Shown here: in pieces, positions 25,071 through 34,484 of the stretch
Layout: every line of letters begins with the position of its first letter
Position numbering within the stretch: the stretch's first letter is position 1
Source: Pirellula sp.
Lineage (GTDB): Bacteria; Planctomycetota; Planctomycetia; Pirellulales; PNKZ01
Assembly (NCBI GenBank): GCA_013822735.1
Contig: PNKZ01000023.1
Location: 43,777 to 107,776, forward strand
Direction of reading: 5' to 3'
Length of the DNA: 64,000 nucleotides
Notes under the pieces: model-generated
What the model was told of the DNA's origin: nothing
The model's database searches: none
What the model saw: only the letters and a program-made list of their open reading frames with translations
Made by a program: the position numbers and the translations under genes

Positions 25071-28000
25071 GCTCGATTCCGCAACGGAACCTTTCTTGCG
25101 CCGCCGTCGGCGATGTAACCATCCGGCTAGGCCGGCGATTCCGACGAGCGAAAGGCTGCCGGGCTCCGGTACCGTCGCGTAGTTGATGTAGAGGTCGTTG
25201 TTGACCTTGGTGACCCAAAAGCTGCCGTTCATGAGCGTCGGGGCATCGTACAGTGGAAATACGCCGGGCGCGGTGATGTGGAAATAGTCGTTGATGTTCG
25301 CGGATGTGAGCGCCACGTTGCTCGTATTCGTAATGCCCACGTCGGCATGGGCAAAGAGCCAACGAAATGCTCCCGCCGGCGCATTGGGATCAAACACGTT
25401 GCCCCCCGTGTTCATCCCGCGCGTCAGGTCGTCGGTCATGGCATAGATTTGCAATTCGATTTGCGCGCCGAGTCGCAGCGTGCCGGCGACGGACAGCAAG
25501 TCCCATTCGGTTCCCGCGTTCGTCGTCGATAAGGAGTCGGTCGCCAAATAGGCGTGGCTGAATTCGAAAACGAACGTACTGTTGGCGAACAGCGTGGCGG
25601 CGCTGGTTGAAGTGCTCTGCGTCGTGAGCTTGCCGATACCTTCGGTTGCCGCGGAGTTGGTGCCGGGCGACAGCGTACCGCCGGTGCCCGGAGTTGGACC
25701 GGTTGCGACGACGAGGTTGCCCGCGAACGTTCCTTCTCCCGTGAGCTTCGCGCCCGCGGCGACGGTGACGGCGCCGGCACCCGTGATGGCGCTGCCGGGT
25801 CCCATCACGAGTTGGCCGGCGGAAACGTTGGTCGCTCCGAAGTGCGTGCTGGCGTTGCTCGTGATGACCAGCGTGCCTGCGCCCATCTTGGTGAGCGTGT
25901 GGGAGAACGCGCTGCCCAGGGGATTGTAATTGTCGACGATCGGTCCGTTGATCGTAACGGTGCCGCCCGACGTGGTGAGGACCAAAGTGCGACTGCTGCC
26001 CGCGGTGAGCGATCCGAGGTCGAACTGACCATTGAACGTGGTCTTTCCGGTGTTTGTGACGGAGAGTTGCGAGTTGGATGCGCCGTGCGTGAAGCCGGCG
26101 TTAAAGGTGAGATCGGAGCTGCCGCCGACGGTGAAGATGTAGGCGTTGCTGACGCCGATGCCGACGGGATTATTGATAATGCGCGGCGTGCCGTCTCCTT
26201 GAACGGTGGCAATGCCGGAGACGAGCAGATCGGACGTCCCCAATGCGTTATCGTTGCCGATCTGCAATGTTCCGCCGGTCACGGTTGTCGTGCCGGAGTA
26301 GGTATTTGCGGTGCTCAGCTTAAGAACCCCCAAGCCCGCCTTCGTGATTCCGAACGTCCCTGTAGCCTGGATGATGGAGGAGATTTCCAGTTCGAGGTCG
26401 GTGTTCGCTCCGTCGCCGATGGTAAACGTTCGCGTCGCCCCGTTGAGATCGACCTTCCCGCCGGAAATCAGTGCGCCGAGCGAACTATCCGACGCGTAAG
26501 TGACGTTACCGCCGAGCAACAGCAAACCGGTCGAGCCGATGGTTACCTGCGAAGTGGTTCCGACGGCGCCCCCTCCCAGGCTCAGGCTCGCGAAGGTTTG
26601 CGACGTGTTGCCGACGTCGAGCGTTCCGGCCGTAACCCCCACAGCGCCGCCGCCGACTTTTCCCGCGCCGCTGAGTTGCAGTAGGCCGCCGTTGACGACG
26701 GTCGTGCCGGTGTAGGTGTTGGCTGCCGCGAGCACCCAGGTGCCGGTGCCGTTTTTCACGACGTTCGTGACGCCCGACACCGCGCTATTGGCGATGCGCC
26801 CCTGCCAGGCGTTGAGGGCCGTGCTCGTACCGAGCAGCGTCAGACTTTTGGTGCCGGAGGCGGCGGTGAGATCACTTGTGAAGATCAACGCTCCGGTGCC
26901 GGAGGCGTCGATCGATCCGCCGACCGTGTCGCCGGCGAGGTTAATGACGCGGTTCGTGGATTCTCCGGCGCCGAGGTAAAGCAGCGTCGTGTCGGCGGTG
27001 AGCAGTCCGAGGTCGATCGTGGCGTCGGCAACCGTGGTCGGCGCGCCGAGCGACCCGCCGGTCGACCCGACGTCGCCGATTTTCATGACGGCCAACTTAC
27101 CGACTTGAATCGACGTTTTTCCGCGGAAAGTATTGAGGCCGGACAGCAGCAACACGCCGGCGCCGGTTTTCGTCACGCCGGCCGTCGTGGTGTCTTGGAG
27201 GACGGAGGATATTTCTAGATCAATGTCGGTGTTGATGCTGTCGGCGACACTGAACGTTCTCGTCGTCGTGCCGAGCTCGACTTTGCCGCCGGTAACGAGC
27301 CCTTGCAGAGCGTTGTTCGTGGCAACGTAGCCGATGCCGCCGCTGCCGATGTTGATAATGCCCCCCGCCGTCATCGATACGAGCGCGTTGGTGTCGACCG
27401 GGCCCCCGCCCAAACGCAGCGAAGAAATGTTTTGAGTCGTGCCGCCGATGTCCAAGGTTCCCTTATTAACGGAAACGGTTCCGGTGCCGAGTTTGCCGAC
27501 GCCCGTCAGCTGGAGGATGCCGTCGTCGATCGTCGTCGTGCCGGTATAGTCGTTCGCCGCGCTCGTCAGAATGAGTTTGCCGGAGCCGCTTTTCGCTAAG
27601 CTGCCGACGGCGAGCCCGTTGGTGACCTTGCCGCTGATCGTGACGGGACTGCCGACCGTGATAAACGTGAGAAATCGATTGGAAGCAGTGCCCGTCGTTT
27701 GCGTGAGCGTGACCGTTCCGGCAAACTCCGTGAGGCCGGCATTGGAAATCGACAGCGACGCGTTGGACGCGCCGTGGATGAATTGTCCGGTGAAGCGTAG
27801 ATCGGAATTGCCCGAGATGTTGCCCACGGCGTTGTTGCTGACGACGAGCGTCATGTCGTTACCGATGATGCGGGAGATGCCGTCTCCTTGTAAGAAGGCG
27901 CCGTTATAAAGGGTAACCACGCTGGTGCCGAGCGCCGTATCGCTGCCGACGACAAGCGTTCCGGCAGTGAGGCTGAGCGCGCCGGAGAAAGAGTTGTCGC

Positions 28001-28490
28001 CGCTGAGCTCGAGCGATCCCGTGCCCGCCTTGACGAAGCCGGTCGTGCCGATGGCTGCGCCGTCGATGGTCGAGGCGATCTCGGCGACGATGCCCGAATT
28101 GACCGTAAACGTATTGGCCGTGGCCGTGCCGCCGCCGATTCGCAGCGTCCCGCCGATAAGAGTGGCGCTGCCGTCTTCGAACGTGAGGCCCGTGATGTCT
28201 TGGATGTCCGCGACCGTGACCGTGTAGTTTGATACGGCATCGGTCCCGGCGGAGAAGACGGCGAGATCGTTTGCCGTCCATGCCGCCGTGGGGCCGGACC
28301 CGGAAGAGTTCGGGTTCCAAAAGAGATTCGTTGCGTTCCAGACACCGCTGGGAGAAGTCGAACCGGAGAGCGCCGTCGCGCCGTTGAGATCCCAATAAAC
28401 GGTGGCGGCTCGCACCGGCGCTGAGGGCGCCATGAACGCACAGACGAGCGCGGAAACAAGAGATCGCCGCGCGAATTGGGGAAGCTGCAT
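25044..28490 (-). CDS. Giant secreted autotransporter-repeat protein with PEP-CTERM anchor
   Basis: 1,148 residues from the ATG at 28488-28490, chosen because a signal peptide follows at once (SLVSALVCAFMAPSAPVRAA) and AGAGGACTCC precedes it. The body is a long series of Gly/Thr/Ser-rich beta-strand units of the autotransporter-associated repeat type (PF12951). Units such as LSGDNSFSGALSLTAGTLVVG, TSAANDYTGTTTIDDGILQLTG and AANTYTGTTVVNGGLLQLSG recur about every 80-180 residues and should form a beta-helix. The C terminus is a PEP-CTERM signal: VPEPGSLSLVGIAGLAGWLHRRRRRK. Such proteins are sorted by exosortase and displayed or released at the surface, probably in adhesion or matrix. No autotransporter barrel is present. 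Its 3' end overlaps the convergent gene by 27 bases. Confidence 0.9.
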   Translation of the reverse strand: MQLPQFARRSLVSALVCAFMAPSAPVRAATVYWDLNGATALSGSTSPSGVWNATNLFWNPNSSGSGPTAAWTANDLAVFSAGTDAVSNYTVTVADIQDITGLTFEDGSATLIGGTLRIGGGTATANTFTVNSGIVAEIASTIDGAAIGTTGFVKAGTGSLELSGDNSFSGALSLTAGTLVVGSDTALGTSVVTLYNGAFLQGDGISRIIGNDMTLVVSNNAVGNISGNSDLRFTGQFIHGASNASLSISNAGLTEFAGTVTLTQTTGTASNRFLTFITVGSPVTISGKVTNGLAVGSLAKSGSGKLILTSAANDYTGTTTIDDGILQLTGVGKLGTGTVSVNKGTLDIGGTTQNISSLRLGGGPVDTNALVSMTAGGIINIGSGGIGYVATNNALQGLVTGGKVELGTTTRTFSVADSINTDIDLEISSVLQDTTTAGVTKTGAGVLLLSGLNTFRGKTSIQVGKLAVMKIGDVGSTGGSLGAPTTVADATIDLGLLTADTTLLYLGAGESTNRVINLAGDTVGGSIDASGTGALIFTSDLTAASGTKSLTLLGTSTALNAWQGRIANSAVSGVTNVVKNGTGTWVLAAANTYTGTTVVNGGLLQLSGAGKVGGGAVGVTAGTLDVGNTSQTFASLSLGGGAVGTTSQVTIGSTGLLLLGGNVTYASDSSLGALISGGKVDLNGATRTFTIGDGANTDLELEISSIIQATGTFGITKAGLGVLKLSTANTYSGTTTVTGGTLQIGNDNALGTSDLLVSGIATVQGDGTPRIINNPVGIGVSNAYIFTVGGSSDLTFNAGFTHGASNSQLSVTNTGKTTFNGQFDLGSLTAGSSRTLVLTTSGGTVTINGPIVDNYNPLGSAFSHTLTKMGAGTLVITSNASTHFGATNVSAGQLVMGPGSAITGAGAVTVAAGAKLTGEGTFAGNLVVATGPTPGTGGTLSPGTNSAATEGIGKLTTQSTSTSAATLFANSTFVFEFSHAYLATDSLSTTNAGTEWDLLSVAGTLRLGAQIELQIYAMTDDLTRGMNTGGNVFDPNAPAGAFRWLFAHADVGITNTSNVALTSANINDYFHITAPGVFPLYDAPTLMNGSFWVTKVNNDLYINYATVPEPGSLSLVGIAGLAGWLHRRRRRKKGSVAESSSLLLEVEA

Positions 28491-29177
28491 GGAGTCCTCT
28501 GAATGCGGACCGAAGTTTCGAGGCATCGTGCCGTCACGCGGTCGTCGCAACGCAAGCGACGAACCGAATCAATCGGCGGGAAGTAACAAGCGGAGGGAGC
28601 GTAATGAAATGCAAGCGAAGCGAGGTGGGGCAGGCACGTCGGGCCGATGCGACGCGAGAGACGAAAGTGAATCCATGCGGCCGTTGATTCGAGGATAGTG
28701 TGCCGCGCGCGTTTGGAAACCACCTGATATAGAAAGACTTACGGCTGACCCCTGCGAGTTATCGGTGGGTTGCGCCAAGCGCGATTGCTAACGAATCGGC
28801 GCAATAAAACGAGCGCAATCCGACAACACCCTCAATGGTTCTGAATTCTCGCCGCGTTGTGTTCCATCACGCAGCAGATTGGCGGATGATCGCGCAGTCG
28901 ACTCCGACAAAACGGCACGTTGCCGCGTGATGGTCCGGCATCGAGAGTCGCCGGAAGCGCATGCGCGCATGGAATCACCGACAATCGGCGCGCAGGGTCG
29001 GAGCGATTTAGAGGGTCGGACGCTGCGCCAAAAATGCGTCGCGCGCAGAGTCGCTTGTTGAGGAACGACTTCGTCGAGGGCCGACGGAAGCTCCGCCGTC
29101 GCCGCAACAGAAACCTTCGACGCCGCGTTTGGCAGAGACGCTAGAACGTCTCGCTAACAGTGCGGAGAGCTGGTGAC
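28491..29177. other. Non-coding stretch upstream of the autotransporter-repeat gene
   Basis: 687 bases. The first 200 bases hold the promoter region of the repeat protein, in which I cannot fix a convincing -35/-10. The remainder has only short open frames on both strands with Arg-rich, non-protein-like translations and no family I recognise. A degenerate remnant of a mobile element is possible around 28840-29110 but cannot be supported. Confidence 0.4.
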
Positions 29178-29816
29178 TTACCGATCCTCAAACTTCAACG
29201 ACGAAAGCACCGCTTCGAACGTCGCGCGTAGCTCCTCAAACTGCCGATCGATAACGTCTTTGCTCCCCGTCGGCCCGTGGCAAGTTGCGGTGAGGCTGAC
29301 ATAGCGCGTTGAGGTGGCGGATTCGAGCATGATGACGTGCTGGTAATCCTCAAGCGGCGTTGCGGTAACGAACTCGGCGAGAATTATCTCCGTCGTGCCG
29401 AGCGGCCGCCGCCGCGCCGTGAGCAGCTTCGCACCGGGCGGAACGATGGGTTTCGGTGCGTCGAATGCAGTGGGGCTGCGGGTTACCAGGAGAACAATCG
29501 TCGCACGAATCGGATTGCTGCCCGGGCGCATAATCCTCACGGTCGCGTCGACGGCGTGAGGGTTCGGCGCGCCGTACTCCCAAAAGTTCGGGTACTTAAA
29601 TGAGAGCGCGAGGCCTTCGAATTCGCTACGGCCGGCGGTGGTAAACGTGGCCTCAAGTGGAAGCGGGGCGAGTGGTTCCGAGACGGCCACGATTCCGACG
29701 CCGGCCGGCTCGGGCTTATGAGCCCACTCAGGCGCCTCAATGAAGGCGTAAGCGATCAGCGCGAGGCAGGCCGCGAAGATGGCGACGGCAATCGACGTGC
29801 GAAGGAGGGCAGACAT
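29178..29816 (-). CDS. Hypothetical protein with N-terminal membrane anchor
   Basis: 212 residues from the ATG at 29814-29816 (SALLRTSIAVAIFAACLALIAYAFIEAPEWA). A start 13 codons further upstream would give a charged lead without purpose. One membrane helix at about 5-24 is followed by a soluble domain of about 185 residues with alternating beta strands (ATFTTAGRSEFEGLALSFKYPNFWEYG; VRIMRPGSNPIRATIVLLVTRS; YVSLTATC). The shape resembles small PsbP/LpqN-like lipocalin-type domains that measure or bind a ligand, but I do not recognise the family. No operon partner. Confidence 0.65.
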   Translation of the reverse strand: MSALLRTSIAVAIFAACLALIAYAFIEAPEWAHKPEPAGVGIVAVSEPLAPLPLEATFTTAGRSEFEGLALSFKYPNFWEYGAPNPHAVDATVRIMRPGSNPIRATIVLLVTRSPTAFDAPKPIVPPGAKLLTARRRPLGTTEIILAEFVTATPLEDYQHVIMLESATSTRYVSLTATCHGPTGSKDVIDRQFEELRATFEAVLSSLKFEDR

Positions 29817-30287
29817 AGTTGAAACCGGAGTACAACGTTGTGACTGTGGCGGCACTACATGAGTTCGACGCCGCAGAGCACGGCAAGGTCCTCCAATTTA
29901 CACAGTGTAGAGGTCAACGCTTTGCACTTGCCGGCTTTCCGCGGAAGCCACGGTCCGTTGCCGGCAACGTCGCCGCTCATCCGCAGGCGAACACCGTAGC
30001 TCGAAGAAACGTCAAACGCCGAATAAAAACGTCGACTGGATATTGGAACGGCTCTTCCATCTACTGAAATGCGTGCCTCGATGCGACAACATCTAAAGTA
30101 ACGTCGGTCGATGTGACCGACGCGGATTGTCTAACGCTCCGGGAATTGCAACCGCGGCCACATGGCGCGCCAATTTCATCTGCAACCGCCTTCCACTGTT
30201 TCGTGCCGCACTGCGTAAAGCGATTTCGTCGGATTTGTGTGGAACGATTTATTCCTTCGGCATTCTCAATCCAGGCCGCGTCGCCGC
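29817..30287. other. Intergenic region with a palindrome
   Basis: 471 bases without a supported gene. It holds a perfect 8-pair palindrome at 30102-30122 (CGTCGGTC, loop GATGT, GACCGACG) that shares a 17-base core with a second palindrome at 44289-44309. Short open frames across 30113-30454 are Arg/Pro-rich and do not look like protein. The region is downstream of the beta-propeller gene (minus strand), so the palindrome could act as its terminator. Confidence 0.4.
30102..30122. repeat. Palindrome copy 1 (core TCGGTCGATGTGACCGA)
   Basis: Perfect inverted repeat CGTCGGTC/GACCGACG around the 5-base loop GATGT. The central 17 bases are identical to the palindrome at 44289-44309, while the outermost pairs differ in a compensated way (C-G and G-C here, C-G and T-A there). 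Compensated arm changes suggest that the fold or symmetry is what is kept. Confidence 0.7.
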
Positions 30288-31997
30288 CTACTTCGGATAA
30301 GCCTGGATGCCCTCATTATCGATGCGGCCTGCGTACCCAGGGCCGCCGCCGGCCACGTAGCCGTAGCTCGCGCCGGTTTCATCCGGGCTCACCCAGAAGG
30401 CATACAGCTTCCCATTCTCGAGTCGGAATCGGAACCGCACCGGCTTTCCCTTGAGCGCGCTGAGATCGTCCGCCCCCTTCCACATCACGCGCTGGATTGT
30501 GCTGTCCGCCTTCACCGGTTTGCAATTCGCCCATGTAAATGGTGCGATCGGCTGCCCTGTTTCATCGAGCGCCTCCACGCGCAACTCGCCCTGTGGGTCA
30601 TCCACGTTCACAAAGAAATACTTCCCCTCGAACGTCACCGGCCGCGTTTCGAGCACGCCGGGCGTCGCGCCCGCGTCCATCGAGACAAAACCATCGCGTC
30701 GTAGCATAGCGAGGCCGATGCCTCCGCCGCTGTACATGCCCGGCGTGCCGTCGGGCGCGTAGCCCGAGTAGGCCGAGTAAGGGAAGATCAGCTTATCGCC
30801 CACGACGAAGCACACGCCGTTCGGCGCCTGGATATAGCGACGATCCCAGTCTCCGTCTTTGTTGGTCTGGGGAATGAAAGCCTCGCGATCCGGACGGCTC
30901 CAGTGAAAGCCGTCGCGGCTGTAACCGAGGGAGATATCGGTTCGCTTCGGGAATTTCCCCGCCGCGCAAACCGTATTGTGCGGCCCGCGATGGATGAGGA
31001 ACTCGCCGAGGAGCAAGCTCTCGTACGCGACCGCCGTGTGCGAGTAAAGCTGCGCCGGGTCGTTGATCTGCGGGTCCGGCAGGTCGAGCTTGTCCGCGTT
31101 CATCCAGTAAACGGCATTGTCCCAGTTCCCCTCCTCGAAAACGTTCGCCTCCGCATATTTCCGTACGCGCCCCAGGCCGTTCTCGCTCTTGATGCTGTAA
31201 ACCCACACATTCCGGAAAGGGTTGTGAAAGAACGAGCTGTAGTCCGCCGCCTTCCCTGCCGTCTTGCCGGGCGTCCAAGTCAGGCCGTCGGGCGAGGTGC
31301 GCAGCTTTTGGCCATTCACGGTATGTAGCTTCAGCCGTTCTGCGGGATCGGCGTGCAGATCGAGCCAGATGGTGCTGTTTCTGGGATTCCGCGCTTTCGG
31401 GATAAGGATATTGCTGTCGTCCGGAGAAACCTTCGGCCGTGTCCACTTGATCCCGTCCTTGCTCGTCGCCGTAGCCAGCGAACCGCGATGCCCGGCCGTG
31501 TACCAGAACTGAAAGTGCCCGGCCGCCGGATCGTAGAACGCCCCCCCCGGAAGGAAGCACGCCACGCCGATCGCGATGCCGCGGTCGTCCAAGTCGTCCT
31601 GCGGCTCCAACTCCTGCGGCGTCTCCGCCTTCAGCACCGGATTGCCCGCGTACTTCTCCGCGCGGTGAAAGGTGCGCGTGAGATCCGTCTTCGCGATCAG
31701 GAAATCATCGACGAACAACTGCCGCCCGATCCGGATCGGCACGACTGCCGGAGGAGATTCCAGGTACGGCACGCGCATCGGCTGATCCACCGCCCGCATC
31801 TTCGCGGGCGGCCACGACTTCGGCAACCGGATGCCGTTATAGAGCAACTCTCCCTCGTTCTCCTGCCGCGGCCGCTCCGTAGCGGGCTTGGGAGCGAACG
31901 TAGCCGCAGGTGCAGACGCGGCCTCTTGCGCAGCAGCCGGACCGGCGCCGGCAAAAACAAACAAGACACAGGCAATCAAACCGAAGGGAATGGTCAT
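30288..31997 (-). CDS. Secreted five-bladed beta-propeller protein (glycoside hydrolase 43/32-like)
   Basis: 569 residues with a Sec signal peptide (PFGLIACVLFVFAGAGPAAAQ, cleavage near residue 23). The mature part has blade-type repeats: QLFVDDFLIAKT near 110, ATATSKDGIKWTRPKVS near 195, SPDGLTWTPGKTA near 250, YSRDGFHWSRPDRE near 360, and a C-terminal jelly-roll-like region from about 460 (FEGKYFFVNVDDPQGELRVEALD). This is the fold of GH43/GH32-like planctomycete proteins that act on plant or algal glycans. Catalytic acids cannot be fixed by eye, so enzymatic activity is probable but unproven. Signal-peptide export fits the catabolic character of the region. Confidence 0.82.
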   Translation of the reverse strand: MTIPFGLIACVLFVFAGAGPAAAQEAASAPAATFAPKPATERPRQENEGELLYNGIRLPKSWPPAKMRAVDQPMRVPYLESPPAVVPIRIGRQLFVDDFLIAKTDLTRTFHRAEKYAGNPVLKAETPQELEPQDDLDDRGIAIGVACFLPGGAFYDPAAGHFQFWYTAGHRGSLATATSKDGIKWTRPKVSPDDSNILIPKARNPRNSTIWLDLHADPAERLKLHTVNGQKLRTSPDGLTWTPGKTAGKAADYSSFFHNPFRNVWVYSIKSENGLGRVRKYAEANVFEEGNWDNAVYWMNADKLDLPDPQINDPAQLYSHTAVAYESLLLGEFLIHRGPHNTVCAAGKFPKRTDISLGYSRDGFHWSRPDREAFIPQTNKDGDWDRRYIQAPNGVCFVVGDKLIFPYSAYSGYAPDGTPGMYSGGGIGLAMLRRDGFVSMDAGATPGVLETRPVTFEGKYFFVNVDDPQGELRVEALDETGQPIAPFTWANCKPVKADSTIQRVMWKGADDLSALKGKPVRFRFRLENGKLYAFWVSPDETGASYGYVAGGGPGYAGRIDNEGIQAYPK

Positions 31998-32172
31998 TAT
32001 CGAAAAAGGTTCCTTTCAATCGCGACACCAAGCCTTGATGACGGTGTATCGCCGGATGCTCGCGGAGCCTAACTAATGATTGAACACGCGCACGGATGTT
32101 GTCGTATCATATTTTCGACTGCGATTGTAACTACCGAATCAGCATCGAGTATGAAATCGCCCACAGGTGACT

Positions 32173-32970
32173 CTAGCGATACAGTGCGAGTTCCATCGAT
32201 TGCAGTTCGCAGCTTTGTTTGCTTGAATCGAGGTTCTTGATTTTTAGCGAGTTCGTTCCTGCGATGAGCCGGCCTAAGGGCACCTTAAAGAATTTCAAAG
32301 TTCGGGCCTGCGGATAGCCGACGTTTTCCGCGACCGGTGTGAACAGCTCCGTTCCCTCGTGAGCTTGCGTTTCCAAACTCTGCCCGTTCAACGAAACGGC
32401 GATGTTCAGCGCGGCGCAGTCGGCCTTGGTCTCAACACGAATGACGGCGCGATCGAATCGCACCTGACTCACGTCGTCGGGGATCACCAATTCCAAGTTG
32501 CATTCGTTCTTAGCCGGGAATGTGCCGAAGCCCGGATAGATTACATAGTTTTTCGAAGCCTGGCGCAGGAATTCCAAATCGGTGATCTGCTTGAGTCCCT
32601 CGGCCATGGCCGGCCGTTTGTCGGCCGGAATATAGTCGTAGTTGAACAGACTCAATCCATCGGCACCGCGATGAAGGAGATTGAGCGCCGAGGCCCGGTA
32701 AACCTCGAAAGTTGTGTACCGACGCCCCTGACCTTTGGGCACCCCGGATGCCTGGTAGGTGACGTAGTTCATCTCGCCATAAATTCTGCCGGAGCGGACG
32801 ACGGCTCGAAACTCTTCGACGCCAAGCTCGATGGTGTGGACGTAGAACGAAGAGACGTTGACCATGTCGACTAGGCGCTCTCGATCCCACCGAGCGATAT
32901 CGAGGCCGGCACTTTTGCACTTGGCGAGAGTTTCGGGAACTCGAACGCAGGGTACCGAAGGCCGAATATG
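32173..32970 (-). pseudogene. Truncated glycosidase-like protein, C-terminal part only
   Basis: From about 32970 down to the stop at 32173 the minus strand reads as a coherent C-terminal fragment of roughly 260 residues: VRVPETLAKCKSAGLDIARW, then DMVNVSSFYVHTIELGVEEF, IYGEMNYVTYQ, and a C-terminal beta-sandwich ending in SKQSCELQSMELALYR. This looks like the end of a planctomycete family-10-glycosylhydrolase-type (TIM barrel plus sandwich) protein. The expected N-terminal barrel and signal peptide are missing; the open frame continues upstream only as Arg/Ser-rich non-protein sequence. I therefore call a 5'-truncated pseudogene. The family identity is from memory of similar proteins and is moderate. 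Confidence 0.6.
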
Positions 32971-33099
32971 TGATGTGGACGGAGACGTTTCGCCTGTTCT
33001 ATTCGAACACGCCTGCCGATCATCGCTGCGCCGCAGCGCCACGGCAGACGTTGGACGAGGCGATCTCGTCGATCGGTGGTAAATATGGCATTAACTAGT
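32930..33099 (+). pseudogene. Possible C-terminal remnant of another gene on the plus strand
   Basis: In the plus-strand frame ending at the TAG of 33097-33099, about 55 codons read as ordinary protein with the codon preferences of this genome (KAEYVMWTETFRLFYSNTPAD, then TLDEAISSIGGKYGIN). It begins just where the minus-strand glycosidase fragment loses sense. No start codon or family was recognised. It would be a leftover 3' end joined head-to-head to the truncated neighbour. Chance antisense reading is the alternative. Confidence 0.25.
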
Positions 33100-33903
33100 C
33101 GTCGGCGATGTGATCTTCTTTCGGTAGACGCTCGGTGAGCGACCACTCCAACGGCGGAAGGCGTGGCTAAAGGCTGCAATGGAGCGGTAGCCGACCGCGG
33201 CCGCTATGCGTTTGATTTCGTAGTTCGGCTTGCCGAGGAGCGATTCCGCCCGCTGCATGCGGAGTTGATGCAGGTACTCCATGGGAGGCTGCCGCAAAGC
33301 GCATGTGAATCGGTCGGCGAGGGACGAGCGTGAAATGCTGACCTCGCGCGCGAGCGAATCGATCGTCCACTTCCGTTCCGGCTGTGCCCGCATTAACTCG
33401 ACGACGCGAAGAACATCTTCGTCCTGCGGCTTTTGATCGGTCGCTCGCGCGGCATCGACATCGTCGATCGCCTGGCAAAGAATTGCCTCCGCCAGATGAC
33501 GGTACGCCGCCGTCGAAATGCGATCGGGAGCCGAGACGGTCAGCAGCGGAGCCAAGCGTCGGACCCAAGCAGCGGCGTGCGAGCTGCCCGACTGTAATTG
33601 CAAAGGGCGAAGGCGTGCCAGCGCCGTTGGATCGCCGCCGGCGAGAAAGCGAAATGCCATAAGTTCCGCCGCCGGGCTTACTGACGGGCCGGGAGCCGTC
33701 ATTGCTTCGACACGATGCGTAGCGACGTGAGGAACGATTCCGAGATCGCCTGCCGAGAGCCGAAGCGACGGTTCGTCCGCCACCCTAACGGCGCATGCAC
33801 CTTCCAAGACGAAGTAAATCGTCGATTCGGTCGCTTCGTGCGCAATGGAGGGCTTGAGCTGAAATCGGTCGAGTGCGACCTGCTCTAGGTGAATCGAATG
33901 CAC
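33091..33903 (-). CDS. AraC family transcriptional regulator with cupin sensor domain
   Basis: 270 residues. The N-terminal half (about 20-150) is a cupin/AraC-binding type domain (TIYFVLEGACAVRVADEPSLRLSAGDLGIVPHVATHRVE). The C-terminal 100 residues carry the double helix-turn-helix of AraC/XylS: WTIDSLAREVSISRSSLADRFTCALRQPPMEYLHQLRMQRAESLL and then the signature IAAAVGYRSIAAFSHAFRRWSGRSPSVYRK. The cupin_6-type architecture usually senses a small molecule. Target genes are not evident, since its downstream neighbour is a truncated gene. It starts at the ATG of 33901-33903, with 114 bases to the next gene. Confidence 0.92.
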   Translation of the reverse strand: MHSIHLEQVALDRFQLKPSIAHEATESTIYFVLEGACAVRVADEPSLRLSAGDLGIVPHVATHRVEAMTAPGPSVSPAAELMAFRFLAGGDPTALARLRPLQLQSGSSHAAAWVRRLAPLLTVSAPDRISTAAYRHLAEAILCQAIDDVDAARATDQKPQDEDVLRVVELMRAQPERKWTIDSLAREVSISRSSLADRFTCALRQPPMEYLHQLRMQRAESLLGKPNYEIKRIAAAVGYRSIAAFSHAFRRWSGRSPSVYRKKITSPTTS

Positions 33904-34017
33904 GGACGGCGGGTTCGAAAAACGTGAGAATCGCTCGACCGCCGTTCCGCGGCGACCGCTAACATCGAGCTAGTGGCGGTCGGCGGGAAGCGCGTTACAC
34001 CGCGCGTTGATTTTTTT

Positions 34018-34482
34018 CTAGGACGCCGGCGGCGATTCACCGGCCGTCGAAACGGTCGGCGGAGGCGGTGGCGGCATCCATTGCGAGCGGAATTCCTTAA
34101 AGTAGGTGTGCCACCGCGGCCGTTGGTCTGCTGGAAGCACCTCGGCCACCTGACTTTCCAGCAAAGCGAACTCTGCTTCGACGCGTGAATGGATCTCGGT
34201 CCGAGTTCGCTCAAATGCTTCCTGGCGACGCTTCAGAACGATCTCGACTGCGGCCAGCTGGGTTGCGTCGAGCTTGAACTCCTCCTCCACTTCGGCCAGT
34301 AACTTCTGATTGATCGCCTCGGGATCACGAAACATCCTGAGTCGTTGCTGATGCAAAATGAAAATGGTAGTGCCCGAACCGACGACGAGACCGGAGAGGA
34401 AGACCGCGATCGTCATAGCCCAAATAGGCCATGTTCGTCGAGTTGCCGGGCCGGCGTTGGTGGGATTTGTCATCGTGGCCAT
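34018..34482 (-). CDS. Membrane-anchored Spy/CpxP-like periplasmic protein
   Basis: 154 residues from the ATG at 34480-34482. A membrane helix (WPIWAMTIAVFLSGLVVGSGTTIFIL, about 18-43) is followed by an all-helical periplasmic part (DPEAINQKLLAEVEEEFKLDATQLAAVEIVLKRRQEAFERTRTEIHSRVEAEFALLESQVAEVLPADQRPRW in outline). Its length and L-T-Q-type helix spacing resemble the heavy-metal-sensor/Spy family, ending in a Pro-rich tail (MPPPPPP). It lies 2 bases downstream of the small membrane protein and so is the third gene of an ECF sigma cassette. It is probably an envelope-stress effector or sensor partner; the exact role is unproven. Confidence 0.72.
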   Translation of the reverse strand: MATMTNPTNAGPATRRTWPIWAMTIAVFLSGLVVGSGTTIFILHQQRLRMFRDPEAINQKLLAEVEEEFKLDATQLAAVEIVLKRRQEAFERTRTEIHSRVEAEFALLESQVAEVLPADQRPRWHTYFKEFRSQWMPPPPPPTVSTAGESPPAS

Positions 34483-34484
34483 GA

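Noticed and set aside
28832..29107. Possible transposase relic in the gap upstream of the autotransporter-repeat gene
   Set aside because: A few residues on the minus strand resemble transposase ends, but no consistent frame or conserved motif could be followed.
30079..32105. Inverted copies of GATGTTGTCG near 30079 and 32094 flanking the beta-propeller gene
   Set aside because: Only about 13 bases match and the similarity does not extend, so it does not support terminal repeats of an element.
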